A stretch of DNA of 64,000 nucleotides from Sipunculus nudus (taxonomy: Eukaryota > Annelida > Sipuncula > Golfingiida > Sipunculidae), in contig CM049317.1 in the NCBI GenBank assembly GCA_026874595.1, positions 57,370,618 through 57,434,617 of the forward strand, read 5' to 3'. Positions 12,121 to 25,714 of this stretch are shown here, piece after piece. Position numbers and translations under genes: made by a program. The notes beneath the pieces are model-generated. The model saw nothing but the letters and a program-made list of their open reading frames with translations. It was not told where the DNA came from and did not search any database. How positions within the stretch are numbered: position 1 is the stretch's first letter; every line of letters starts with the position of its first letter.

Positions 12121-12639
12121 TGCAGAAAGAGTGCCCTCGCTAAAGCGTGTTGAAGCTATTCATAGGGTTGCAATATAGAATAGTCTCATTATATGTCTGC
12201 CAGGCCGTGTGTTGCCGGTGTATTCGTTTATGCTATAGTCTTTGCGGGAAACGTCACCATTGTGAAATTAACAACATACCTCTAGCATGTAATTTTCTGT
12301 CTGTTGCCCTTATACTGTTGAAACCTCTATCATCAATCGTCTTTCAAGCATTTTAGAACATTCTATTTTCCAAATATGGCGGGTTGTTGCGGCACTATTG
12401 GCGTACAAGCTAGGCTGGTGTGTGTATATATGAAGGGATATGCTTTACAGCTTAGATAACAAGTATTATAGGGCGTGTAGTCCTAAGGGATATCGAAAAA
12501 GTTGTAAATCTGCCTATATAGTATTTGTAGAATTCCTCATGGGGACCTGTGTAGCATCAGTGACAAATATAATGCAAGCCGCCACAGCAGTGCACCCAAC
12601 GACGAAAACCACGCCAAGCCACAAATGTAAATTATGTGT
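12121..12639. other. Unique DNA, no gene recognised
   Basis: Two short plus-strand frames (69 and 73 codons) have no recognisable domain. Confidence 0.45.
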
Positions 12640-13060
12640 ATATATCTTGACTTTTGTGTAATTTTCACGTGGTCGGGTGCGAGTATTTCACCACCCCCCG
12701 TGGGTCGGTCCGCTTTTGATCCTCAGCGCCCGCCGCATAAATCTGAATTATCTTTCTAATATACTTATGAAGGACAGCACACAATTGAAAAGACCTGCTC
12801 CACATTTGTGCGAGTGAATTGTCCAAACCCATGTAACCAAACGCTGTGAAGCAAAGAGGCGGTTGAAGTGACACCCGACAAAGGATGACCAATGGCTCAC
12901 GTATTCCAGGCGGGGAGCCCGCTAGCTGACGGAGAACTAGATAGCCTTTATAGCGTGACCTCGTCACCCTCAGGTCAACTATATAAAAGGAGGCGGGACA
13001 AGCAAACGTGACCCTGACGCGAGAAAAATGTCACATACCCGGTCCCAGGGAGGCACATAT
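12640..13060 (+). promoter_or_regulatory. Candidate polymerase II promoter (CCAAT, GC box, TATA)
   Basis: A GC-richer island with classical promoter spacing on the plus strand: CCAAT box in ACCAATGG at 12888-12895, Sp/KLF-type GGCGGGG at 12909-12915, and a near-consensus TATA box TATATAAAAGG at 12980-12990. A start would be expected around 13010, but no strong initiator is visible there. Two nuclear-receptor-like half sites (TGACCT at 12956-12961, AGGTCA at 12972-12977) sit just upstream of the TATA. The first downstream ATG (13028) opens only a 16-codon frame, so any transcript would be noncoding or spliced. A 100-codon minus-strand frame over the island has no recognisable domain. Confidence 0.4.
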
Positions 13061-13436
13061 GTCAACACGGATGTTTAATTTGTAATGGAGAGTGCTGTGG
13101 CTGTCACTTTAGTTGTATGATTGCTATATTAGCGTCTGTCGGGCAATCGTTCACATGGACATCATATAACCTTCTATACAGTATAATTTTAATGGGTGCA
13201 TGTTCTTGTTCCCGTGAACTAACTCTATGAAGGTCTACTGTAACATTAAATTAAAAAAACAATAAAAGTTTTTTTTTAGTAAAAATTACCATTTTTTTAT
13301 TATTCATTTATGATATGTCTTCAGTTGCAATATTCAGAAGACAATAGTTACTGCGTTCTAAGAAATGACATGGCATGATACCATCGATATATGATGGAAA
13401 ATACATTATAACATATTACGCACAAACACACACAAA
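13061..13436. other. AT-rich DNA, no gene
   Basis: Nothing recognised. Confidence 0.5.
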
Positions 13437-13452
13437 GAAAGAAAGAGGGAGA

Positions 13453-13489
<37 letters not shown>
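13437..13489 (+). repeat. (GA)n microsatellite
   Basis: GAAA/GGGA-interrupted start, then about 18 pure GA units. Confidence 0.95.
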
Positions 13490-13490
<1 letters not shown>

Positions 13491-14159
13491 TGATCATCAA
13501 AAACCCTTATCTTGAACACATTTATCATGCTATAGTTATTTCAAAGAACTTAGTATTATACAGATTCTGCATTATATGTAAATAAGTTTCACTTTAAGGT
13601 AGTCATTTTTGATATAATTATATAATATAATAAGTGATTTGTCAGAAGGATATATGTGACATTATATATTATATATAAAAGAGGGTTAAATTATAAGGCA
13701 TATAATAGCCAAACCAATAATACACTTAAACCACTGTAAAATTAACAACCTTTTCTTCTGTTACCGTTTCTATTCTAAAGGATTGTAAGCTAGTTCATGT
13801 TGAATTGTACTAACAACTGATTCATCAAGTAAGATCGACAATTTGTCATACTGCATAGCTTTTAAATGCACCAATATATGGCTTATTATATGTGAATTAA
13901 TACAATTTATATGATGAAATTAAATAAATAAATATTAGATATTTCCTGACAAAGTAGTTTAACGTTCACTGAATTTTTATACAGTTCATTAATTATGTTA
14001 ATATGAAATATACTACAAAAATATTAATATAAGTACTATCTTATATATGTACTTATAATGCCTAATGATAAGTTCAATAGTGCGTACACGGTTTTGTCTA
14101 CAACAAAATTGGACTTTGCTATTTAGAACAGGAAATCCAAATTACAGTTAGTCGAGGGT
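13490..14159. other. AT-rich DNA, no gene
   Basis: Nothing recognised. Confidence 0.55.
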
Positions 14160-14420
14160 AAAATTTAAGTCACTTCAAGTGAGATTGTCAGAACTGATGA
14201 CAGGAGGCGCCACCGCCCCAAACAGGGACAGATCAACTAGATGATCATATACGCATGCGCACATGAAGCATTTCTCTTGGCGAATGGGCCTTGACGTCAT
14301 AACCTGCATACCAGCCTTGTAACACTTCAAAAACTCTATAAAAATTCCCTAATTCAACGTCAGACAGCTGGATTCCTGGCAGCGAATTGCCAGCGCAGAC
14401 GTGTTAGTTTAAAAAGAAAC
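14160..14420 (+). promoter_or_regulatory. Candidate promoter (NRF1-like, CRE, TATA)
   Basis: In 150 bp on the plus strand: an NRF1-like GCATGCGCA at 14253-14261, a full palindromic CRE TGACGTCA at 14292-14299, and a TATA box TATAAAAA at 14337-14344. TCAGAC at 14360-14365 lies about 25 bp downstream and could serve as an initiator. AGACGTG at 14397-14403 resembles a downstream promoter element, but its offset from that initiator is wrong. No long frame follows within a few hundred bases. The element combination is seen directly; promoter activity is inferred. Confidence 0.4.
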
Positions 14421-15070
14421 GAACTGACTTGGCACATTTAATACATATGTTGCATGGTTAATAAATAGCAATCGATAAAAGCCTCTTCAAGTTTAACGCT
14501 GGTCTGAAGATAGGATGGAGTGCTGATTTGGCATTGAATATCATCCAATGGTATATATACCGGTGTAGCGATTTAAGATTACCCCGCATCAGTTTAACCC
14601 CGGTAATATGAAATCGCATTTAGATGACCGCGATTTTGATCAAATCGATTTCAGATTGCATGGATACCTCCAGCCAGGGGTAACTATAGAAATCGTCTAT
14701 ATACAAAGACAGAATACCCCCTAAACATTTGTTTTTTTTTTGGTTTATTTAATTATAATTATTTTGATTTTGTTCTTCTTTATAAATATACATTCAAAAC
14801 ATACAAAAAGTTGATAAAATTATATGCGCTTTTGTGACGTGTATTAAATAATATCAATAATATTAATTTCTTGTGACTTTTTGTTTCCATATCTTTCGCA
14901 AGCATTAGTCAAGATTTAAAATATAATTATTCATATTCAGAAGAATCCTAGCTGAGTCAGGGAGGAGGATAACCTGAACAGTGACCAGTGTTAGCTCCTG
15001 GTGTAGTTTGAGGTCACTTTGATTTATTTTTCAAGGGGGGGGGGTTAACTTGAAAGGGGGTTAGTTTGAA
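14421..15070. other. Unique DNA with GGGGTTAAC/GGGGTAAC words
   Basis: No gene. Words of the type GGGGTAAC, GGGGTTAAC and TTACCCC recur (about 14590, 14675, 15040, and again near 30200-30290) with G- or C-runs, suggesting a weak dispersed motif. A poly-G tract starts near 15037. Confidence 0.35.
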
Positions 15071-17145
15071 ATCTTTACATCGATTCTTCACTGGCAGAGT
15101 CCCGATATCCTTTACATCTTAATTGTTTTACCAACAACTTTATTTGCAGTGATAACTCTATTATCCGAATATTTCAAGTGTTAATTAATATTAACAACAA
15201 CATAAACGAACTTTATCTAACACATCAATAAAATATGATATTTAAGATTAATTAATTTGGATAAAAGAAAATCGGGGCTGTTTGTTGTATTTGGCGTTAG
15301 GTTACTGGGCGACTGGGAATAAAATTATGTTCCTCAAATAGTCTTAGTTTTTCCGCATTATTAGGTGGGATTTTAATATTTTTTTGTATCGCTGATGGAA
15401 AGACTAGTACTACTTTATTCACATGGTGAACTTGTCCTTTTGATGTTTTCCTCAAGAGTCTACCAACAAGAACTCATTTTCAGTACACCCCTCTAACTGC
15501 GCCATATACCTTATGCTATAATATCCGAAATCCGGCCTTTAAGAGATAATGGGGGTCGAGCCATTGTGGGACAGATATCTTGTAATTAAAAATTTGTTTA
15601 CAGAGGTGACATAGACCTCATGGTACGTGAGTTAAGGTCATATATATATATATATAATGAAGAAATTTGTATATACATGTACTGGGATTCTCCAAAACAG
15701 ACACACGTCGAACTATATTAATATCTGTCCCATTCATCTTATCTTGATGACGTCATGATTAAACGACTCATACGTATACACACATGTTGTTGCAAACATG
15801 CGATAAAAGATCAACGAGATGGCTACTAAGGAGTCTAGCGTGAGTTTCTTACGAAATGAGACAGATCTCTTGTACCTCCTTCATGCAGTGATATTAGACA
15901 GAATTGTCTTGTATTGTCTTGTACTTATTATGAACAACCTATACTTGAGGTCTGCAGTCGAAGGATGATCACTCGACGCCTTCCCCAGCCCATTACTGAG
16001 CGATAATAGGGGTTAGGCTATATGTAGGGAATGACCTTTAAATTATGTTACGACAAAAAAAAAAATAAATAAATAACCGATGCAAATCTGTTAACTACAT
16101 ATCACTACTTTGATCAAGAGTGAGTTTTCAAAAATAATGAGATTCTGAAATCCAGCGCAAGCACAGAAGAAAAAAAAAAGAGAAAGGGCACAAAAGAAAT
16201 AATTTGTTTTGAACTCAAAGGAACCTGAGAAAGACCCCCCCCCCAATTAAAAAATATAATTATAAAATAAATTCATAAACCCTATATAAGCCTCCCATAT
16301 AGGCTTAATATGAAGACATTTATTTTATTTTATTTTATTCACATTAAGTCTGATTTTGCGCTAGTATAAGAAAAGCATGCAAGGCCCAAGCACCGAAGGT
16401 ATTAATCAAATCGTAAATGAAAAATACTAGTGCTTTGCGAAATATTGACCATCTGTTCGTTTTTTGTTCTCTGCGACATCGCTAAAATAAAACATATTCA
16501 CAAACACCTTTAGTGGATGGGACATAGGTCATGTGATACTGTACATAAGGCAATAACGTGACCTTTGACGACAACTTTACTGTTACTGAGTGAGAATTTG
16601 TAAAAATCCATCCGCAAATTTAGAGGACAGCTGTTATTTATCCCATATATCAAAGGAGACATGTAGTGCCTCGCTATAAGATTATCCGAATCACAACCAT
16701 ATGAATGAAAGACTTTTTGAGGCTACAATCTTCTATGTTTGTATAAAATCCATGTTTTCAACTTTTACTGCTATTCCCTCGAGCACTGTGAATCTAAATT
16801 CGTTTACTTAAAAGGGCGCCTGTGCATACACTGAGTCACTATACACGCTGAAGTTGTGTTAGGTTTAATGATACGTTCGTTGGATGATGTGTTACATACC
16901 ATTTGTAATAACACGCAATTAAAGAGGGCGTGGTATAATAGGGGATATTGTGTTTTTAAAGGGGCCTATTCGATCAACTAAAGATAATCCCTTGAACCTA
17001 TTATTGTTTTGTTTATATCCACGTGTTTATAACATGTGAAGACCCGAAAACAAAACAATTCAAACTCAATTAACAAGTACATCATGAGAGCTTAACATAC
17101 CAGAGTTTTGTAAATGGCGTTTTGCGACTAATGACCTTTCAACTT

Positions 17146-17149
<4 letters not shown>
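15071..17149. other. AT-rich unique DNA, no gene
   Basis: About 2 kb without any coding frame of note. It contains one palindromic CRE (TGACGTCA, 15748-15755), a TA tract near 15640-15655 and poly-A/poly-C runs near 16050 and 16236. Nothing else recognised. Confidence 0.55.

Positions 17150-17220
<71 letters not shown>
17150..17220 (+). repeat. Compound (TA)n(GA)n microsatellite
   Basis: TA tract (17150-17190) then about 15 GA units (to 17220). Open frames on both strands are translations of these dinucleotides plus flanks. Confidence 0.97.
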
Positions 17221-17222
<2 letters not shown>

Positions 17223-17815
17223 TATGAATAGCCATGCTGGTTCATTGTTTTACAGATGGAAAGGGTATACACAGAAAAGTGGTTCACTGCCAGTGGGACA
17301 GATATCTTGTAATTATATATATATGAAACCAACTAGCTTCAGTTACATGATTTCCTTTCTGTTTGTCAACATGGGCTCATTTAAACTGTTAACAAATACA
17401 GCTTGTAGATAATCAAGCTTATACTTCTGTCACATGGGTGTTATCAGGACCTTTTAGCCGCAGTTATCTAGTGTTTATTAATATTTACGCAGAGTAATCC
17501 AGAAATCACATAAATTTCACAGAAGAAGGTAGGTGAATAGTTAGCTTTAATACCTTGTCCTATTGTACGGAGCGCGTCTCCGGTGCTCATCCGTCCGGTG
17601 CTCCGGGGGTTTAGTGGCGAAATATAAGCATTGTCTGAGAAGTCATAACACGTTTTAGTCCACAAAAATATCTCACAAAATATTAATTTTATTAGAATTA
17701 AAAAGCTGTATTCCAATGATTTCAAGCCTCCGACATGTTTGCCTTCACTTATATGACCTATATTCCAATGCAGGTTCATCTGTACATTAGTGACTCACGC
17801 CACCCGACTGCAGTC
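17221..17815. other. Unique DNA, no gene recognised
   Basis: A 103-codon minus-strand frame (17468-17779) shows no recognisable domain or signal. Confidence 0.45.
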
Positions 17816-18540
17816 CGACTGCACGTCCGAGTCCATGCAGACAACTCAAGTTCAAGTCCAAGTCTGAGTCCTTGAGATTCGAATCCAAGTCCATTTCCTA
17901 ATTCGAGACAGAGTCATTTGGAACCCTGAGTCCAAGACCGAGTCCAAGCCCAATACAAATATCCACAAGAAAAGGAATTTAAAATGGACATTGAAGATAA
18001 TCCTGTACATTATAAAGTTATAGTCCACATCTTCTTTTACTACTTTACTACTTTTTACTTTCTTTACACCTTCTTCTAAGGTTAATAATATATTTATAGC
18101 TCCCGATGCTGGTATACATAGTGATAATATTTTGTTATATTTTGTTAGTAGGTGACAAAGATTGAGATTTGAGAAAATGGCAGAGATTTTTGTCTATGAA
18201 CTACATGCAGATGGACTCGGCCTGATTTCTCGAGTCCTTACATCCCAATCCGAGTACAAGTCCGAGTCCAGTACCCTCGAGTACAAGTCCGAGTCCAGGA
18301 CCCTCGAGTCCAAGTCCGAGTCCAGTACCCTCGAGTACAAGTCCGAGTCCAGGACCCTCGAGTCCAAGTCCGAGTCCAGAACCCTCTAGTCCAAGTCCGA
18401 GTCCAGGACCCTCGAGTCCAAGTCCGAGTCCAGGACCCTCGAGTCCAAGTCCGAGTCCAGTACCCTCGAGTACAAGTCCGAGTCCAGGACCCTCGAGTCC
18501 AAGTCGAATCCCTGAAACAGTGGACCCGAGTCCAACATTA
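17816..18540 (+). repeat. 27-bp minisatellite, Ser/Pro-coding in one frame
   Basis: Diverged GAGTCC/AAGTCC hexamer-like repeats occupy 17816-17960. After a unique interval, a regular array runs from about 18230 to 18510 with a 27-bp period built from GAGTCC, AAGTCC, GAGTCC, AGGACC, CTC. As 27 is a multiple of 3, frames persist. One frame starts at an ATG at 18162, gives nine-residue units like ESKSESRTL and ends at TAG near 18387. A second frame reads SPSPSPGPS-type units and stays open from about 18223 through the whole array to a stop near 18562, but has no ATG. Without splice or homology evidence I annotate a repeat, not a gene. Confidence 0.9.
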
Positions 18541-18656
18541 CTGTTTGCATTGTCTTTTGTGTGAGGATGGAGGTGACCAGACGATAAGAGAGATATGTTA
18601 TTTTTAAGTCTTCTGAATTTCAGATTTTATAAAATATCACTATATGCATGGTGCTA

Positions 18657-18732
18657 CAGGGGCATAACCAGGATTGAGGGAGAAGAGGGGGCCGAAACAT
18701 TTGGCAAAGGCAACTGAAGCATATATATACAG

Positions 18733-18790
<58 letters not shown>

Positions 18791-19020
18791 AAATATCAAT
18801 TAGATATATCATGCAGTTGTGCAAGATGAATAAATAAAAAAAAATCATATTTGCAGGATCAAACCTAAATAATTATCAATAAACATTATATTAACTAGTG
18901 CAATGCTTTTTATTGAAATAAGTTAGACTAAATGAAAGTCCGGAAGGGCGGAGAGTACTGGATGCGAGGTTGGGGGGGGGGGGGCATGGCCCCCTGCGGC
19001 CCGCCTTGGCTACGCCCTTG
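18657..19020. mobile_element. hAT-like non-autonomous element with 5-bp target duplication
   Basis: The left end starts CAGGGGCATAACCAGG and the right end, on the minus strand, starts CAAGGGCGTAGCCAAGG: 12 of 16 positions agree, with the CAGGGGCRTARCCAGG look common among hAT elements of marine animals. TGCTA lies immediately outside both ends (18652-18656 and 19021-19025). A 5-bp duplication fits the hAT5-type subgroup rather than classic 8-bp hAT. The 364-bp interior has no transposase frame but holds a TA tract (18736-18786) and a poly-G run near 18972. Confidence 0.75.
18736..18786. repeat. (TA)n microsatellite inside the hAT-like element
   Basis: About 25 TA units within the element at 18657-19020. 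The 53-kb hAT element also carries a long internal TA tract. Confidence 0.97.
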
Positions 19021-19804
19021 TGCTATATCAACAGGAATGAACAAGAAGTCATTACCTGTCGGTCAATATCAGAGCCAATCTCGAATGTTCCATCGAGATT
19101 CCATCATTATGTCTTTTAGGTACCGGCGGGATCCGCATATGAGCCCTTCTGCCAAGGAGTCAAACGGAATAACCGCTAAACGACCTACCCCACAAGCTAC
19201 ACCCCACCCCACAAGTTACATCGATCTCTACTACCCACATCCTATCTAGTTACATTAAACCCAACTATAGCTACATCCTACATCACTATGCTACATCCTC
19301 GTATATTCGAAAGCCCGTATTATCGAAAGTTTTATTCTGAAAAATGTTCGGATTAATGATCTTTAAACTATAAATGCCACCTATTGTCCAAGTTATGGAC
19401 TAAGGTTACATGAGCGAAAACACATCCCTGACACATTCTTCGCGATATTACATAATAGATTTTTTTTAACTTCAAAAGCTAAGTTCACACAGGCTTCATG
19501 GTAAATCATGATTAAAGACGTGTATTCCCACTGCGCCACCTGGTGGACAACTCTAAAGCTAAATCAGCGTCCTCTCTAGCGATGCCATCTCAAAGGGATT
19601 TAACCATAAACATCAGCTCATGGTGTTAAAATGACACTGACGACGACAGCGGTTATTATTATCATATGAAAAAAGGGGGGGGGGGAGAGAAACGGTAAGT
19701 TGTACCCACTATCTATCACTAGCTACAATTTGAATTTCACTTGTCATAACATATTTTTTTTCGACATAACATTTATATCATATACCAAAATGTTATATAT
19801 AAAT
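19021..19804. other. Unique DNA with a CTCF-like site and a poly-G run
   Basis: No gene. Near 19190-19300 ACCCCAC/CTACATC words recur weakly. Poly-G near 19674-19685. Confidence 0.5.
19533..19546 (-). promoter_or_regulatory. CTCF-like motif, perfect to consensus
   Basis: On the minus strand CCACCAGGTGGCGC matches all 14 positions of the animal CTCF core CCASYAGRKGGCRS. CTCF orthologues exist across bilaterians, so an insulator site is plausible; occupancy is inference. Confidence 0.5.
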
Positions 19805-19807
19805 GTA

Positions 19808-19855
<48 letters not shown>
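19805..19855. repeat. (TA)n microsatellite
   Basis: TA units with G interruptions. Confidence 0.95.
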
Positions 19856-20339
19856 ATTAAAATAATGGAGAGAAAGAGGGAGAAGGATGATGATGAAAAT
19901 ACTGATGATATAAAGGTTATAAAAATAAATGATAAATATAATCTTTGTAACTCTTAATTAGTTAACTTTATTCAGACCGTGGGCTGAATCGGACGACGTT
20001 AAGTATTTAGTCGCTGTGGATTGCTTTGTCTGTCTTCTTCTTGACAAAATGATAAGCCAGTGTAAAACGCGGGAAACAAATCAGGGTGCAAGCTATAGTT
20101 AATTAACAAACACAGGATTACAAATAATCCTGCCACAAAACAGATACCTATTTTCAATACATGATGTAAGCGGTTTTAAAAGAGAGACGACTCTGTCGAT
20201 AAGGAAAACATCAAATATTGACATGGCTGATATTAATGATGATGTTTTAGTCTGGCGTTCCTGGTTAATGATGATGATGATGAAGTGATGGTTGTTACTG
20301 CCGCCTCTAATGATGATGATAATAGTAGCCGCACTATTT
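19856..20339. other. Unique DNA with GAT trinucleotide tracts
   Basis: No gene. Short GAT tracts at about 20265-20282 and 20308-20320. Overlapping frames on both strands include I/M-rich translations of these. Confidence 0.5.
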
Positions 20340-21480
20340 ATCTTAGGGTTTTTTCCTGACCCTTTCTTTGTGTTGGTTCTGTCTGCCTGCAGTAGCCGTA
20401 TTGTTATCACTGGCAAGCAGTTCCATAAGCGATCGAACCCCAAAACCGCACGAGGGACAAGCCCCAGTTCGCGGGGAGCCTGCAGTTCATTTCAGTCCCT
20501 CTGGACGTACGGTGCCTCGTCGCTGGGTCTCATGCATAACCGTCTTTCTTTTCAGTCATTAGCAGATTATTCATTATGAAACCGGGATGGTTTTGTATAA
20601 ACGCTAGATAGATGATCCCAGAACTGAACAAAGCAAGAGTCTTCGTTTATACTTCCCAAGCGGAATGGAGTTAACCCTTTGACTGAATGATGTCTCGAGT
20701 ATGAAACGCTTTGCTTGAAACAATATGGTGAAGAACAGAAAAAACGTCAAACACAAAAAAAAAAAAAACGAATTCTGGGCCCCTGTGTTGCGCGATTTAA
20801 TCATGCCCGCTTGGGGCATTAGAAGCCGCGATGGCCACCCTCCGATACGGCCAAATTAATTGTAACAGAAGCGAGGCTGCGATGCAAAGAGTTCGTCTGA
20901 TTCATGCCAGCCCTTTTTTTCCTCCCCCAGCGCCATTAGGATCCTGGTAAAATAGACACGTTTTTGTTGGGGCCGCTTGTTGGGTGTCACATATGGCCCT
21001 GGTAGATATCGTAAATTAATTAAGTCCGGGGAGCTCTCGTTTAAAGGGCGAACTTCGGGTCAGATGGCGCCCCTTTAGAAAGCCAGCGCAGAGTGGTGTA
21101 CAAAAAGAAAATACTCACTAAGGTGACACACCAGCGCGACATTTAGCTAGAAGCCGAGGCCTTCACTCTCTCGAGTGCTTTAGATTTGAGTCCCCTATCC
21201 AATTGTCATAGACAAGTCTGATATATGGTGGAAAGAGAAGTCCTATTATGCCTCGGTGCCTGCTTTGCGCCATTTTTCACAGGGAGTACGGTTATTATAG
21301 CGGCCAGGGAGGCGAACGAGCCACTGCGATAATAATCTATCTGTATTATGTATAGGCAGTTACCAGGAAATTTCCTAACCAGCTTCCTTGCACGGCTTAC
21401 AAGTATGTGCACCCGCGGGAATGACCCCTGGTAATCCATCTGTACCCCCCCTCCTCCACCCGGGCCTCTGGTAAAATCAC
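20340..21480. promoter_or_regulatory. Long GC-richer island cluster
   Basis: About 1.1 kb of mainly balanced-composition unique DNA, densest around 20430-20540 and 20810-21180. It includes CACTAAGGTGACACA near 21116, similar to the CTAAGGTGACTCA of the 23-bp duplication at 553 and 1249, and AGATGGCGCCC near 21063. TTAATTAATT-type homeodomain words lie near 21015. Short frames on both strands carry no domain. Regulatory role inferred. Confidence 0.3.
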
Positions 21481-23019
<1,539 letters not shown>

Positions 23020-23380
23020 GGCCATAAACACTTGGAGAAAACGCTCCTCCGCTGAAGAACTTGTAGGCAATGTGATAATGATTCGGAAAGCTGCCCGGCA
23101 AAATGAGATGTCATCTTAAATCCATCTGGAGTACGGGTACCAGTCACTTCTAATATTTAATCGCCTGAAAGCTTCATTTATTATTAAAGTTCATTCAGTG
23201 AGAAAACGGAAAAACGACCTGCAATCCAATTAGGGTATTGGCCCCCGGTGGTCTCGACAAATAGAGATAGGGTTGTGACGCTTGTAGCAAGCTCTTTGTA
23301 AAATCCTTGACGTCCCGAAATGAAAATTTACAGCGTGAAACTAGTGCAACCTGATGCACAGTACTGTCAAGACCATACTA
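23020..23380. promoter_or_regulatory. GC-richer unique island
   Basis: Balanced composition, with CCAATTAGGGTATTGGCC near 23226. No coding frame with a recognisable domain. Regulatory role inferred. Confidence 0.25.
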
Positions 23381-24984
23381 TTGATCCTAATATAAAGATT
23401 ATCCTCCAAAAGGGCCAGTTTTGTTTGACATATGCTCCTTCAACTTTGAATCACAATTATACTACAAGACCTTCAGGTTGACCACAGCGACCGCCGGCAG
23501 ATTTAAGGCGCCCATGTTGGACTTTGGGGCTTCTTTTGTATCTTTGTTTTTATGTCCCTGGCATCATTATTGTATTCTTTTCAAAAAGTTGAGAGGGAAA
23601 CTTAAAACAAGTGAATTTATGTATTTGAGTTTATTGATGCAGGTGTGGGAGTCGAAACCTGACATACCTATATTAGAAATATAAAACTTTCTTTTCATGT
23701 TTTACATATCCTGACCTATAATATTGTACAATTAACAGGCGGTACAGTCTTAGTTTATTAAACATGAATTTATTCGGGAAAAATTAATTGATTATAATGG
23801 TTGAATATCATTAAGGTATAATAAGAGAAGTGTATGCTCAAAACAAGTATATATAAACAGACACATATCTGTATAATTTCGAGTTATTACATATATAACG
23901 ATATACTTTTATAAAGTGCTATGTCCATTTATTATTATTATTATTATTTTCTTTTGTTAGGAATTTTATTAGTAAAATCATTAAAATGTTTTATGCTGAG
24001 TGAACCCTTTCAAAGGATAGCTTGAAAACAAAACTGAAATATGAAAAAAAATGTTAACTTACGTTGCTTTTCGCTCTTTATTTCTTGTTCCTCCATCTAA
24101 AACAATAAAAAAATATAGTACATCTTATGAATAATATTGCTACTGAAATATTTGGAAAAAAAGATTTAGGTCAAGCAAAATACATGTTAGTTCATCAAGT
24201 ATCCGACAGGTGCCGCCAGATAATCCCGCAACTCTCGTTTCCGCCCCCTAAAGCACACGAGTTTGAAGATTACAAGAGCAAGGTGTTTCTGTAACTTTGT
24301 TACACCTGAAAGAAAATAATCACTGTTGCCTGAAATTAAAATGCATTAGTGCACTATGTTTGATAAATGAAAACCTGGATGAAAACATGACACTGCCTGT
24401 GTAGGCTTTAATATATAACCATTTATGTAAGGAAGGAAAGACATTGCCCAATGACCCGAAAACTGCTCACTATTTTATATATTGTCCATCTATCTCTGTG
24501 CGTTTTCATGTAGGTGTTACAATGATAGTGTCGAACTCTTTTCTTTAATCATGTATATGTTAATCAGCAGAATCCGTATAATGCGGATGAAAATAATAAT
24601 AAATTATACTCCCACACAAGCCTATATATTAAACGTATATATTTCGATACAAGGCAGTATCTCCTTTTTTCATGGACATGATCCGACATGCACGTGGATA
24701 CCTATGAACTCTTGTATACCATTTGCACCTGGCAAAAAAGCAGGAGTTATTAATAGAATAAGTCTGCTATAACGCTGTCACTAACACACACACAACCTTA
24801 CACACCTTTACCTTTGTATATATAAACTATAATATGTATATACTATGAAGCCACCTATGGACTTTTTTCATATATGAGTTATTCTCCTTTGGATTAAACT
24901 TATTCATTTGGCTTCATATACATATAGATTTGGTCAGATTTGTTTGGAGTCTGGAGATTTATTAGCAAAACAATCACGTAATCA
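23381..24984. other. AT-rich unique DNA, no gene
   Basis: Two plus-strand frames of 87 and 96 codons have no recognisable domain. A short ATT tract lies at 23930-23950. Confidence 0.5.
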
Positions 24985-25540
24985 CATTTATAGCAAGTCA
25001 CCCGCTGCTCAACAGATTAATATGTTAAGCTTTTTTGTCCAGAAATTAGTCGCCAAATCCAGGCGCTATGAACCTATTTAATAAAACATTCTCCTCTCAG
25101 GCCCGTCAAGGAAAAACAAGCGATTGGCTTCTTGTAATAGAGATTTGAACAACGCAGGCCTCACCCTGTTCATCAAATTTATAATTAATTAAAAACTCCC
25201 CTCAGCTTCTTGTCGCTGGCGGAGAATATTATAGGAGATGGCAATTGATCCTCAAGGAGATAGCGCTATTTCAGGTCCCTTGTAAGCCAATGCAGGTGGG
25301 AAAGACACAGCTATTGCAATGAAGAAACTGTTGATGTATGACAGAAAAATGTGATCGAAAATCGTCCCTCCTTGTTCGCATGAGGGATAATGGATCACTT
25401 TTGTAATACGCCTCAGGGCTTAAGAAACATCAATGAATCGCACTTTAGAGAATTTTTTTTTTTTCAAACCAGAGCAAGCAATCCCGCCACCCGCAGGACG
25501 TCATGCGGAGCGTTAAGCTTTAAATTTAATGTTTATTGGA
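24985..25540. promoter_or_regulatory. GC-richer unique island
   Basis: Unique sequence with TTTATAATTAATTAAAAA near 25180 and a balanced flank. A 112-codon frame (25390-25728) ends in the adjacent TA tract and has no recognisable domain. Regulatory role inferred. Confidence 0.28.
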
Positions 25541-25665
25541 TTTTAGAATTGCAAAAGGAAAGGGTTCCTCATAAGGGGAGTATACCACCTGTAACATCAA
25601 TTAATGCTGTTTATATCATTAAACAAACCAACTGTACTTTTCAGTACTTACCGAAATATTGTATT

Positions 25666-25672
<7 letters not shown>

Positions 25673-25712
<40 letters not shown>
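25673..25712. repeat. (TA)n microsatellite
   Basis: About 20 TA units. Confidence 0.96.

Positions 25713-25714
<2 letters not shown>

Noticed and set aside
20380-20470. GGGGTTCGATCGC on the minus strand as a third family-A B box
   Set aside because: No A box at the required 43-bp offset and no similarity to the SINE heads.
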